64,000 nucleotides of DNA from Dendrophyllia cribrosa (GCA_024195265.1 JAJLRJ010000011.1:21493402-21557401); one strand, 5' to 3'. Numbered from the stretch's first letter, positions 1 through 10,230 are shown. The notes: a model not told the origin generated them from the letters alone. Numbers and translations: made by a program.

Positions 1-89
1 CCCTTGGCGTGTTTTGCTTGACTCGTCATGGGCCATGGTTGCGTACCATTTCTTGTTTTCATCCTGGAGGAATAGGAAACTGGACTTCG

Positions 90-540
90 TCAAGTTTCTC
101 TGCCCTTCCCGTCCACGTCGACAGAAGTACAGGTGACATGAAACCAGACATTGAATAGGAGGCCTTGAGGAGTTTTCAGACTGATACTAAGTTTACAGAA
201 GTGAAGGAGATATTTGCTTTCCAAGATAATATAGTTAATTAAATTGCTATTATTTTCTAGATTATCAATTCCAAAAATAACATCTCTAATTTCTAAATGC
301 TTGGTAAGCTTTAATTTATCTTTACATATCATTTCCACTTCATTCCAAAATAGTCTAACTCTTGGGCATTGGAAAAGAAAGTGTTCAAGAGTTTCGATAT
401 CTGTTTTGCACAAAATCGCACAAAGGAGATTCGACTTTTTTAAACTTGTAAAGCATATCATTTGTATACATGATCCTATTTAATATTTTGTATTGAAATT
501 CGCGCAGTTTAGTACTCAAGGTTATTTGAATAGGTAAAAG
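90..540 (-). pseudogene. 3' part of LINE ORF2 (L1/Tx1-like), cut off by an inserted transposon
   Basis: The translated minus strand has the C-terminal region of an L1-type reverse transcriptase protein, with the typical segment ETLEHFLFQCP followed by RLFWNEVE. Reading begins at 540, where the 18.45-kb transposon starts, and the frame continues directly from the LINE remnant that ends at 18994 on the other side of that element. One frameshift lies near 415-425, just before the LEHFLF motif. Bases 1-89 probably hold the rest of the ORF or the 3' UTR; I see nothing specific there. The element is dead: frameshifted, and its two parts are separated by 18.45 kb. Confidence 0.8.
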
Positions 541-661
541 TACGGTGGCCCACTAAGGCCACGGCTACACACTGTAAAACAAAGCCGTCTTTGTATAAAA
601 ACTCGCCTCCTCTGTGCAATGGTACTTGTTTTCCATACAAGTATAAGCCTGTTGCATAGAA

Positions 662-846
662 ATGAGCCTCCTCCGTAGAAATTAGCCTCCTCCGTAGAAA
701 TCATCCTCCTCCGTAGAAATAAGCCTCCTCCGTAGAAATAAGCCTCCTCCGTAGAAATGAGCCTTCTCCGTAGAAATAAGTCTCCTCCGTAGAAATGGGC
801 CTCCTCCGTAGAAATAAGCCTCCTCCGTAGAAATGATCCTCCTAAG
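662..846 (+). repeat. Subterminal 17-bp tandem repeats, left arm
   Basis: About ten copies of a unit close to CCTCCTCCGTAGAAATA stand about 120 bp inside the transposon end. The right arm has about six copies in inverted orientation at 18770-18887, so copy number differs between arms. Position and repetition resemble transposase-binding arrays, but that role is inferred. Open frames across them are repeat artefacts. Confidence 0.85.
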
Positions 847-934
847 AGACATCAAGGTCCTGGAATCTAATACCCAGGCCTCTCGCTGAACGCCGCAACT
901 TCTCCCCGCCATTTTGATGCAAGCGTGCAAAATT

Positions 935-3911
935 ATGGCGCATTTTTGCAGCTCATGTGGCGAAAATCTGGGCCAATATTCTACATCCAAGCCGAATTAC
1001 TGCCCGAAATGTGGCACAAAATTGCAAACAGGTTAGTGAACTATTCTTTGTTGTCATGTGTCTGCGTATTTTAAGCGAATATCTAGCAGCTGTTTTGAGC
1101 ACATGTTTATACAGCTCGAAGGCACATATAAGCTTAAGCTTACTTCTGGTTCGATTTCCATCTTTTAAAGTAAATATTAGTTACGCTGTGAATAGGCAAC
1201 TTCCGAGTTGTCTTTAGCCTCTTTATTGAGACTTACATAACGGAGTAAATGGTTCAGTTTTTGGCAGTTTATATGGTTAATTCCCGGGGTGGGGTGGGGT
1301 GGGGTGGGGGTAGGGTACTCGGGTATATTTCGGGTGGGTATGTGCCGCCCTGGTCTCCAAATTTGGACCCTGTTTTAGAAAGAATTTGCACTCAAAATGA
1401 TACCCCGTTCTAGAAGTAGGTCAATGTTTAATACCCCGTTTTAGAAAAAAATGGCTGCTGATAATCTAAAGCTTTCGTGCGTTCGAAATATTACACCCCA
1501 TTCTAGGAAACGTCTCTGAAATGGATACCCCGTTCTAGATCAGGAGTCCCAAAATCACGAGCCCGTTCGGCGGCACATACCCGTACAGGTATTTTGGGAG
1601 GGTACCCCCCCCCCCCCAGGTTAATTTTAGGCCTAAACAATCCGAGAAGCTAGATGGTACTCTGGTACGATAACGCTATGTAAGCCTAAGCCTAGCTGAG
1701 GTCACAGTTTCGATCCTAAGTGGGGATTTTACATTTTCTTTTTTACAGTTAAAAATTTGTTGAAAATATAATTCTAAGTGTCGATATTGCGTTATATAAT
1801 TCTCAATAAGTGTCCGAGGGGGTTTAGGTGGATGGGATCTAATGCTGACCCTTCCGAGTTGTCTTTACTGCCTCTCTATCAGAGCGAGGTCAAGTGCAAA
1901 ATGAGTTCACATGCAAATAAGACTAATTTTCATATGAATGGTTTCGCACTTTGCCTCGCTTTGAAAAAGAGGCTCTATATTTGAGGTTGCTTCAGCTCTA
2001 TAGTTGAGGTGTGTTGCTGTGCATTGGCTGTTTGTCATAATGTACAATTTTGTGGGTTTTGGTTTAATAGCTGCCATGTTTTCTCTGTTTTGACCACTTT
2101 TAATGTTTATTAATGAATGTAAGAAAGAAAGAAATAATCCCAATGTTCTTAGAACATGATGAGTTCTCGATGTATCCAAGATAATAAATACAAGACAGGG
2201 TTACCAATATTATTCTTGAAACTTGTAGTTAAAAAAAAAACACTTCTTTCTTTCTTTTGTATTTATCACTGATAAGGCCATCCCCATTTTTTTTCTGTTT
2301 ACTTAGCGCTCTCAGCCCTCTCCAAGCAAACAAGGGTAATAAATGGGAGAGAGAGAAGAAGATATGAAAACCCTGTGACCATTGTAATGTTCCCTTGTCA
2401 TCTTATCTTTTCTTAAACTATTCACAAAGTGTGAGCCTGGTAGAATAATATTAAAAATTTAAGTCTAGCTTTGTATTTTTGTTTCCTTGTTTGCTCACTT
2501 CAAACCAGGCAAACACACACACCTGCAAATTTCAACTGTGTTTTGTCATCTGAAGATTGGCAATACCAAGAAATCCTTCAAGTGTCCTTGTGCAGCCATT
2601 AAGCTTGACAGTTCCTATTGCCTAATGTGATACAGAAATCCTTTTTTTTTCAGAATTTCCTTTGAAAGAGAGTGAGGTAATAGAAAATTACTTCCACTTG
2701 GGTTATGATTACAAAGCAATTACAGATCTACTGCAGGTCAACCATGGTATCACCATGAGTGTTCGCACCCTTAAAAGGAGACTTCATAGCTATAATCTTG
2801 TGAGAAGAAAAACCGTTGTCGACGAAGACTCAGTTCGAAACATCATTAGAATAGAAATGCAAGGGCCAGGGAAGCTCGCCGGCTACAGGAAAATGTGCAT
2901 GTGCTTAGAATCAAACACCATTTACATGTACCAAGAAAGCTGGTTGCTCAAATTCTTCATGAACTTGATCCGGATGCCAGTAAAGCGCGGAAGAGAAACA
3001 AACTACATCGTAGGATATATCACTCACATGGACCTAACCAGTGTTGGCACATTGATGGTAAGATAATGATGTCAAAATGCCCAGACCTTTGTTCACAGCT
3101 TTTCAACCAAAATTTTTTAAGAAGTTGGTAGTCTGTAGCATTATTCTATTATTTCTAATCTTCAGGTTATGACAAGTTGAAACCGTTCGGTTTCCCCATT
3201 CATGCAGCTGTGGATGGTTACAGCAGGAAAGTCATGTGGCTTGAAACTTGCCGGTCTAATAACTTACCCTCTGTTCCTGCAAAGATGTATTTGGAATGTG
3301 TGCAAGAACACAAAGGATGTCCATTATTAGTTCGCTCTGACTATGGAATTGAAAATGGAATTATTGCAGGTATGCAATGCTTCTTTCGTTCTGACAATGC
3401 ACCATTCTCTGGTGAGCTTGCTCACAGGTATGGAAGTTCCACCAGAAATCAGAGGATAGAAAACTGGTGGTCTCATTTCAGAAAGTCAATGTCAAGCTGG
3501 TGGATCAACTTTTTCAAGGATTTAGTCGACAAGGGAATAGTGGATCTCGAAAAAGAGTTACACAAGGAGTGTCTTTGGTTTTGTTTCAGTGGTGTCCTGC
3601 AAAGCGCTTTAGATGACATGAAGAAATATTGGAATACACACTACATCAGACAATCACGCCATGAAACAGTCGCAGGAGTACCAGATATTTTGTTCTTTCT
3701 GCCAGAGAACTCTGATGGGACTGACTGCCTCGTTCCTGTCCCACGAGAGAAAATTGATGAAATGAAGTTGGAATGCCAGTATGATGAGGAAGAGAGTATA
3801 TTCCAGGAGTATTTTGAATATTTAATGGAGACAGAGAGTATCCAGTATCCTTCCACATATCATGAGGCCCTCACTTTGTTTTCATATTTAACAAGTGTGG
3901 CAGATGATTAA
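935..3911 (+). pseudogene. Integrase-like DDE transposase gene with N-terminal zinc ribbon, frameshifted
   Basis: Exon 1 (935-1031) lies in the terminal repeat and encodes a short zinc ribbon: FCSSCGENLG, then YCPKCGTKL. Exon 2 (2654-3057) follows a strong polypyrimidine-CAG acceptor and starts with a helix-turn-helix-like region (SVRTLKRRLHSYNLVRR). Exon 3 (3166-3911) has the rest of the integrase fold. Splice phases agree (phase 1 at both introns). Likely catalytic residues are D in CWHIDGYD (spanning the second intron), D in RSDYGIENG and E in NQRIENWW, a D-D-E arrangement. A one-base deletion near 2893 breaks the frame inside GYRKM, so this copy is a pseudogene although the catalytic residues survive. 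The protein would cut and join the transposon ends in the nucleus. Confidence is high for an integrase core and moderate for the superfamily. Confidence 0.85.
1216..1865. mobile_element. Insertion in the left arm containing a TACCCCGTTCTAGA-type MITE
   Basis: The sequence near 1200 (ACTTCCGAGTTGTCTTTA) recurs near 1850, and the right arm has only one copy with nothing between, so this block was added after the arms were made. At about 1285-1618 it holds a MITE with inverted ends (GGGTATGTGCCGCC at 1337-1350 and its complement at 1570-1583) and internal repeats of TACCCCGTTCTAGA. It has no coding potential. G-rich and C-rich runs bound the MITE. Confidence 0.65.
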
Positions 3912-4553
3912 ATTTCCATTTTGACAATTTTGATAACTGCATACATCAGATAAACCTGTATTAGCAGACACCCAAATGGGGATTCTTTAGTGTCTACTGA
4001 TACAGAGTGCTCACTTGATACAGTTTAATCCAGGATTTTGTCTCAGGATTTTGTCAAATAATATGTTGGCCCACAAGGGATGACTGTTTCTTTTCTTAAA
4101 AATATTGATCTTTCTTTAAAATTATAGTCAGGGTTCACAAGCATGGCCAGGAAAAAAGTCAGGAAAAATCTTAGATTTTGTTAAAGTCATCAGAAAAAGT
4201 CAGGGAATTTTGTTCAAAATCTTGTAAAAAAACACAAAGAGATAAGAATATTGATAAGAATATTGATGGTCTGCAAAAGAACCTGAAGCGAATGTACAAG
4301 TGAATGCAGCTTATTTGAGCAGTCACCTAATGCGAGGTCAGTAAAAAGTCGGAACGTTTTAGGTTCCAATGAGTGGCAACCCTGATAGTGGTGCTCTGTA
4401 AAAATTGAACTGTTCGGCACAAGTCTGAAAGATCATTCTCAATGCATGATCTGTAGCAAAAATAATACCCCTCTTTTATAGAAATCAAGCTCTTCCATGC
4501 AATACTTTTTTTTTAATTTACATGCCCAATCCATTGAAATCGACAGCTCTCCC
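3912..4553. other. No gene seen; 3' flank of the integrase gene
   Basis: AT-rich sequence with short degenerate frames only. It presumably holds the integrase 3' UTR; I could not place a poly(A) signal with confidence. Confidence 0.4.
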
Positions 4554-4740
4554 ATAGACCTTTTTTATAATGGAGGGCGAGTTATTTATTCTTTAATATC
4601 TATGTTAATTAGCCCTAGTGGCCTCATTAGCGTGTGCAAAATTCAAAAGAATTTTTACTCTAAAATGAGGCCAATAGGGCTAATTAACATACATATAAAA
4701 GAATAAATAAATTGGCCGCCATTGTGAAAAAGGTCTATAG
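4554..4740. mobile_element. Palindromic MITE, copy 1 (AATGGCGGCC-ended family)
   Basis: The left end ATAGACCTTTTT is mirrored by AAAAAGGTCTAT at the right end, with a further inverted stretch reading GGGCTAATTAACAT. The same family recurs at 33578-33760. It is short, non-coding and foldback, as for a non-autonomous DNA transposon. Confidence 0.75.
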
Positions 4741-5121
4741 AAAAACAACTTTGTTCCCAGAAGTCATGATCCATTTTGTCAGCACCAAGAAGTTCAAACT
4801 GCTGTGCACGCATTTGCCTGAGAACTAGCGGTCTGCATCAACATACAATTTATTTATTATTTATTTGCCTCAAATCTTCACCACTACAATATTTCATCCA
4901 TCGTTGTAGTTAGAATATTGATCAGGAAGTTTTGGAAGCCTTTCTAGGCTTATCTAGGAGATCCCCCTTATGAAAATATTTTCAAATTCATGTTGTATTA
5001 GGGCTAGGAAGATCAAGCAGTAGATTATCTTATTACATGAAATTTTTGCGACATGTTAATTTTGCGATTTTGAAGGACGCATATTTCGCGACACGAAATA
5101 GTTTCACGATTCTATATTCTT

Positions 5122-5168
<47 letters not shown>

Positions 5169-5289
5169 TTCGGTTCGGCAGTGGCGCGATTACAGCACGG
5201 CAGTGGTTTCAAATGTCGCGCCGAACGTCGCGCCAAATTAAAATTATGTAAAATCAAACATTTCATACAGCGGTATTACCCAATCCAAA

Positions 5290-6624
5290 ATGGCGGACAT
5301 CAACAGAGGCGAGAAAGTTGAACGAGGGAATTTTGCATTCCTGAAGACCCTTTTGCAAGCCAGAAGGCAGCGACGCCGGATGCAACAGTCCATATTAAGT
5401 CATGTTATTGCAAGGAGAAGATCAATACTTAAAATATGTGCTTATATTTTCCTTCTGCTTTCCATTCATGAAAACAAGAAACATGCGGCAGTACGATCGT
5501 GCCGTCGTTTGCAACGAAACGAAGGTTGGTGGCATACTGTTTGGAGCACCTACAGTGACAAGAGATTCAAGCAGGCTTTTCGTGTCTCAAGAGATACATT
5601 CCAGTTTATTCTGGGGCGAATACGACATGATTTAGAACGTGATGTAGTTACTGAAGATCCCATCTCTCCCGAAATGAGGCTAGGCATCTGTCTCTATCGC
5701 CTTGGACGCGGTGATTACTATTTCACCTTAGCAGAAATGGCTGGTATCGGTCTCTCAACGGTTGCAACTATCACCCAAGATGTGAGTGAGGCCATTATTA
5801 ACAATCTTTGGAATGACAGTGTTGTTTGTCACTTCCCGAAGAATGAAGAGCAATTTAAAAACAAAATGCTTGACATGGAAGAGATGTGGCAATTCCCCTG
5901 TTGCTGGTCGGCTATTGATGGCTGCCACATCCCTATCAAATGTCCTCCAGGGGGATTAGAGTCAGCAAAAGAATACCATAATTTCAAGAATTTTTACTCT
6001 GTAGTATTAATGGGGATGGTGGATTCTAGGTACAGATTTATCTGGGCAAGCTGCGGCTATCCTGGTAATTCACATGATTCGATCATTATGCAATCAACTA
6101 GTTTGTGGGAAGAAATAAAGCAAGGTAAAATCATTCCTGCAATCGCCAAAGATGTTGAGGGGGTTGATGTTCCTCCTCTCATTGTTGGTGACTCGGCTTT
6201 CCCCTTGCAAGCATGGCTTTTGAAACCCTTTACTAATGCAGTTCCCACAGAGAAACAGAGGTACTTTAACTACCGCTTGAGCAGGGCTAGAATGGTAACA
6301 GAGGGGGCCTATGGTCAACTGAAAGGGCGGTGGCGAGTGCTGCTACGGAAAAGTGAGAGTGGTCTGAAAAGTGTGAGAACTGTTACCTTAGCTTGTATTG
6401 TGTTGCACAACGTATGTATAGATAGAGGAGACTCTGTGTCTCGTAAAATGGATTTGACACTAGACCCTGTCACTGGAGAAAGAAGAGACCGAGCAGTTAT
6501 AAGGGAACTTTTGCAAATGACTCAATGCCCACCCGTACGGGATACCTGTCGCCAGGCTATTGCAATCCGCAACTGCCTCACTGATATGTTCTGGAGAGAG
6601 AAAGAGGGACAAAGTGTTTGTTGA
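5290..6624 (+). CDS. HARBI1-like DDE transposase
   Basis: Intronless 444-residue frame with a start in good context (CCAAAATGGCGGACA), 167 bp inside the element end. Residues about 1-90 are basic and probably disordered or DNA-binding. The DDE nuclease region holds the expected motifs: SAIDGCHIPI (first D, about residue 216), VGDSAFPLQAWLLKPF (second D, about 299) and RARMVTEGAYGQLKGRWR (E, about 340). These match the DDE_Tnp_4/HARBI1 fold. Length is somewhat above the roughly 350 residues usual for vertebrate HARBI1. It would act in the nucleus with the Myb-like partner at 7252-8352 to excise and insert the element at TWA targets. No frameshift is seen. Confidence 0.93.
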   Translation: MADINRGEKVERGNFAFLKTLLQARRQRRRMQQSILSHVIARRRSILKICAYIFLLLSIHENKKHAAVRSCRRLQRNEGWWHTVWSTYSDKRFKQAFRVSRDTFQFILGRIRHDLERDVVTEDPISPEMRLGICLYRLGRGDYYFTLAEMAGIGLSTVATITQDVSEAIINNLWNDSVVCHFPKNEEQFKNKMLDMEEMWQFPCCWSAIDGCHIPIKCPPGGLESAKEYHNFKNFYSVVLMGMVDSRYRFIWASCGYPGNSHDSIIMQSTSLWEEIKQGKIIPAIAKDVEGVDVPPLIVGDSAFPLQAWLLKPFTNAVPTEKQRYFNYRLSRARMVTEGAYGQLKGRWRVLLRKSESGLKSVRTVTLACIVLHNVCIDRGDSVSRKMDLTLDPVTGERRDRAVIRELLQMTQCPPVRDTCRQAIAIRNCLTDMFWREKEGQSVC

Positions 6625-6720
6625 GCAAAACGTATTTGAATTATCTGAAATGAAGCTGTGCATGACTCTCAACAAAATATTTAAAATTTTATTTGTTGTG
6701 TTGTTCAATTGAATTGGTTA

Positions 6721-6860
6721 TGTTGTGGTGCAATGTTATCCTTGGTTCAATTGTTATTTTCCTTTGTCTTTTGGCATTGTAATGAATGATAATGATATGA
6801 TAGTGAGCTTGAAACAAAGGAAAATGAAAATTGAACCAAGAATAAAATTGAACCACAACA
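6721..6860. mobile_element. Foldback MITE, alpha family copy 1
   Basis: The ends TGTTGTGG and CCACAACA are inverted, with internal ATCCTTGGTTCAATT mirrored by AATTGAACCAAGAAT. Flanking bases are TA-rich. Other copies are at 12010, 46741, 58740 and 58858. It lies between the two convergent Harbinger genes. Confidence 0.85.
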
Positions 6861-7251
6861 GTTACACAAATGAGACAATTAAAAGAAATGTTGAAACCTA
6901 TTATCAATGTCTCGACTGTCTGTTTACAAAATAAGAGATGACTCCAATAACAACACAACATATTTATTTGTAACAAAATAAACCATACAAAATATTTTTA
7001 TCAAAAATAAATGTCTCTATAATAATGCTTGCAAAATGAATATTTTCCCAAAAGAGAAACAAAGCATTCTTGATGTCCATCCTTATTAAAACACAAACAC
7101 TTGGGACTTTCTCTGGTTTGATGAATTAATCTTGAAACAGCACAAACTCAACTGGGGAATGAAAACTCAAACACATTCTTTTTGACATACACTCAGTAAT
7201 TGGGTGAGGATAAACATGTCACTATCACTCCCTTTGTACAAATATATTGTT

Positions 7252-8352
7252 TCATAGGTTGTGATAACTTTGGTATTCACTTTGCGAAAACACAGGGTAC
7301 TGCTGGGCTTCTTCATAAAAAGGGCCTTGAGCTGTATGCACCATACATGGGTTGGAAGGTTGGAGTGAATGTGCTGCAGGATAACTTGTTGATGTTGCAG
7401 GATAACTTGCTGATGTTGCAGGATAACTTGTTGATGTTGCAGAGCTCCTGGGGGTAGACATGAACATTTCCATAAGCTTCAGCTCGTGCTCACGGGCTCT
7501 CTGGTTCTCTTCCTTGAAAAAAGATATCAGCTCTGTTGTTGGATCGTTCTTAACAACTTTTTCAAAGAGTTCTACGGCAGTGGACAAAGCACCAGAAGAG
7601 TTTTGGGATTTGGCTTTCTTTCTTCCACCCTTCTTGATGGGCACAAATTGTTTGGCAGAGTCATCACAGTCAATATCTTCACTTGATTGCTCATCAGTTG
7701 GGGTTCTCTTACCTGAAGATTTTTTCCCTGCTACCTCCTCCACACCAGATAACTGTAGTGATTCTGAAGACTCAATTGCACTCTCAGGTTTACATGAATC
7801 CCTTGTTTGGATCAGTGGAAAAAGTCTATCAAACCAGGCTCCCAACTGCTTTTCATCTTGAACTCTTTTTATGCCAGTTGCAGTCTTGACTGTCAGGGCA
7901 ATCTTTTTGCATTCAGAAATGCATTTCTTAAACTTGTTTCGTAACTGAGCAAATGTAAACGGGAAGCCACCCTCATATCTTTGGCCCAATTCTTTCAACA
8001 CATTAGCATAAATTTCTGCGTTTTTGGAATTTTTCGTGTTCGTGAAAATCAACTTTTTCTTATAGTACTCACTGCTGCAGATAACATCAACTAGATCATT
8101 CACATGTCGTTCTTCCCAAACGCTCCTCCGTCCTCCCTTTCGCTTCTTTTTACCCGGGTTTTTAGTGACTTCTGCTTCCGATTCGCTTGAATCAGTCTCT
8201 TTGTCAATATCTGGAGAATAACTGTCGAACGAGGCAGGTGAATATCTCTTTGAAAAGGCTTCGGAAATGTCGTTGGAGCCACTGTCGACATCGGAGACCT
8301 CATCTTCAAAGCTTTCGGGCAGACCGGATAAATTTTTGCGCCACGCCGCCAT
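7252..8352 (-). CDS. Myb/SANT-like DNA-binding partner protein of the Harbinger
   Basis: Open frame on the minus strand, 376 residues from 8382. I prefer the internal ATG at 8352 because its context (GCAAAATGGCGGCG) mirrors that of the transposase. The N-terminal third is acidic and serine-rich; a basic stretch KKKRKGGRR precedes a trihelix/Myb-like domain (WEERHVNDLVDVI ... FAQLRNKFKKCISECKK). The C-terminal part is low-complexity, with TSYPA repeats produced by a 21-bp tandem repeat at 7376-7441. In Harbinger systems such proteins bind the ends and help carry the transposase into the nucleus; that role is assigned from the family. It converges with the transposase. Confidence 0.88.
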   Translation of the reverse strand: MAAWRKNLSGLPESFEDEVSDVDSGSNDISEAFSKRYSPASFDSYSPDIDKETDSSESEAEVTKNPGKKKRKGGRRSVWEERHVNDLVDVICSSEYYKKKLIFTNTKNSKNAEIYANVLKELGQRYEGGFPFTFAQLRNKFKKCISECKKIALTVKTATGIKRVQDEKQLGAWFDRLFPLIQTRDSCKPESAIESSESLQLSGVEEVAGKKSSGKRTPTDEQSSEDIDCDDSAKQFVPIKKGGRKKAKSQNSSGALSTAVELFEKVVKNDPTTELISFFKEENQRAREHELKLMEMFMSTPRSSATSTSYPATSASYPATSTSYPAAHSLQPSNPCMVHTAQGPFYEEAQQYPVFSQSEYQSYHNL

Positions 8353-8902
8353 TTTGCCTTTCTGTTTGTCGTTTGTGCGCATGCATTATAGTATGTAATA
8401 AAATGCAAAACAATGCAAAATACATTAAAATAATTTATGAATTGAGTTCGGCACGGCAGTAGCACGCCGTTTGAAACCAAGTCGTGCTACTGTCCTGCGG
8501 CACGGCAAGGCCTGCCGTGCTAAGTAGTCGTGCCGAACCTAATTCAGCCGTGCTGAGCTTAATGGTTTCAAACGGCGTGCTACTGCCGTGCTTAAATCAA
8601 AATGGCACTTTCAATTTAGTTCGGCACGACAGTAGCACGACGTTTGAAACAGGCCTTACTCACATTAATTTTGCGATATTAGGTAAATTTTATAAGAGGA
8701 TGGTACCTGTCAACTGATTAAGTCGGTACAGCTTTTGTAGAGTTTGCTAGGTGTTATTGAATAACAGCAGAACAAAACTGTAACCACCCAAAAATGATAT
8801 GTTTCCTGGTCATTTTTTAACAGCAGTATTTCTAAAAAAATAAAGTGTTTACATAATTGGGCTCATGAAATTTTCGCGTCATCAAAATTTCATGTAATAA
8901 GT

Positions 8903-9586
8903 TACAGCGGTGTCAGGGTGCTAGTGGAACCACAACCAGTGTTTTTTTGTGATCATTTGCCTCAGTTTAATTTGTACACTTATTAAATTATTATACATAG
9001 ATCATACCACAAAGTTCATGCAATCAAACGAGAAAAACGCCTTCTATACAAACAAAACTGTTATGAAAGTGTAAAAACAAGTGTACTAGCTATTTTGACG
9101 GCAAAGCAACAATGGATCTATCAAAAAGTGGATAATCAGTGAATATTAGAATTTTAATAAAGTATTTCATTTTCACATTTAATACACGTTTGAATGTGAG
9201 GTTGAATAACAGTATAAAGGGCAAACAAAGACCATGAGACATACATTTTAGCGATTGATCATTTTTTTGTGAAGTTGGGGGGGGGGGCTTACCCATTTAT
9301 CAAACTAAAAATTCATTAATAGCAGAAATATTAGAAATTTTTATTTAAAGTAAGCCAAGCAAGAAACAAAACTATCAAATAACCCCCTCCCCCCCACACA
9401 AAACAAATTTAGAAAAAAAAATACACAACCTGAAGTTTTAAAGACAATTCGCCCACGAAAATTGCCCAACCTCTAGATATGGTCTAATGGTCTATCCCTC
9501 AGTTATGCCTGCCCCATTAACAGAACTTTAATTAACAAAGCAAGGATTTCTTGTAAAGTAGAATGATCTTTTTTTAACAACAACTT
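8903..9586. other. No gene seen; region beyond the HECT 3' end
   Basis: AT-rich, with a G run near 9280 and a C run near 9384. No convincing coding frame or repeat was found. Confidence 0.4.
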
Positions 9587-10087
9587 TCAAAATTGCACAA
9601 TGCCGTCAAATAGCAAGAAAAGCTTACAACTTACAGGACAACCTGAAATGTTATGACAATTGCGAGAATTGCATTGACAATAGGGCCAGATAGCCCAGAC
9701 AAAGCCAAATCCACAACCCTCAACAAGGGCAGATGACATGGATTGTTGAAAGGCTTCGTATGTATCATAATGCAGTGGAAAGGTGATGCTAGGGTCACAG
9801 GTGGAAGCTGTTGGTCGACACCGACAATTGTCACTGCAGAAATACTTGAATTTTACAATAATCTGATTGGGCAAACCCAAAGGTGGTACTTGTTCGAAAC
9901 CACTGATGAACTTCAACACCTGACTCACTGGTAGAGCCATTATCACCTGTTCAAATAAAAATACAACCATCTCATAAGGGAACCTAGACACGGGCACTGA
10001 ATCTGGCACAACACAAAAACTATGAGTTTATGAGTACTTAATGGTAATTTTATTTTCTGTAAACTCATACACCTGTTTGCAAAGTAC

Positions 10088-10230
10088 AGTCAAACCTCTA
10101 TTAAACGGTCACCCTTGGGGAATAGCTAACTGACCGCTTAATATTGGTGACCGCTTAAAAGAGGTCAAGTTTACAGTAAATATGGGGAGCGATTTAATTC
10201 CAGGGATTTGTTAAGTGACCGCTTAATAGA
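10088..10230. mobile_element. Fragment of a CAGTCAAACCTC-type MITE
   Basis: TACAGTCAAACCTCTATTAA begins a block with internal direct and inverted copies of GACCGCTTAATA. It resembles the start of the better-preserved TA-flanked element at 11189-11760, but no clear right end is seen. It lies in an intron of the HECT gene. Confidence 0.45.

Larger units (their letters stand above)
541..2245 (+). repeat. Left terminal inverted repeat arm of the integrase/HECT transposon
   Basis: This arm matches the reverse complement of 18028-18993. From the end inward it has the terminal motif, a run of 17-bp subterminal repeats, a short upstream region, a zinc-ribbon exon with its donor site, and a segment that resembles the palindromic MITE family seen at 16401-16577. 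About 650 bp (roughly 1216-1865) present here is missing from the right arm and is a later insertion. The two arms diverge inside about 2245. Confidence 0.85.
5123..8655. mobile_element. Complete PIF/Harbinger transposon with TTA target duplication
   Basis: The ends GGCCTGTTTCAAACGTCGTG and its complement at 8655 are perfect for about 25 bp. TTA at 5120-5122 and 8656-8658 is the 3-bp duplication typical of this superfamily. It encodes a HARBI1-type transposase (plus) and a Myb/SANT-like partner (minus), converging toward the middle. Both frames are open, so this copy may be functional. Subterminal regions are rich in inverted GTGCTACTGCCGTGC-like words (8444-8655 and 5135-5235), a likely protein-binding array. 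An AT-rich MITE (6721-6860) sits between the two genes. Confidence 0.93.
5029..8902. mobile_element. Small TIR element split by the Harbinger insertion
   Basis: TTATTACATGAAATTTTTGCG at about 5031 has a partial inverted match, AAAATTTCATGTAATAA, at about 8883-8900. Sequence just outside the Harbinger (ATTTTGCGAT) is likewise related on the two sides. The simplest reading is a few-hundred-bp MITE into which the 3.5-kb Harbinger jumped. Exact ends and a target duplication are not clear. Confidence 0.5.

Noticed and set aside
682..990. 102-residue frame through the left arm on minus
   Set aside because: Most of it is the 17-bp repeat read in one frame; the real coding exon there is on plus (935-1031).
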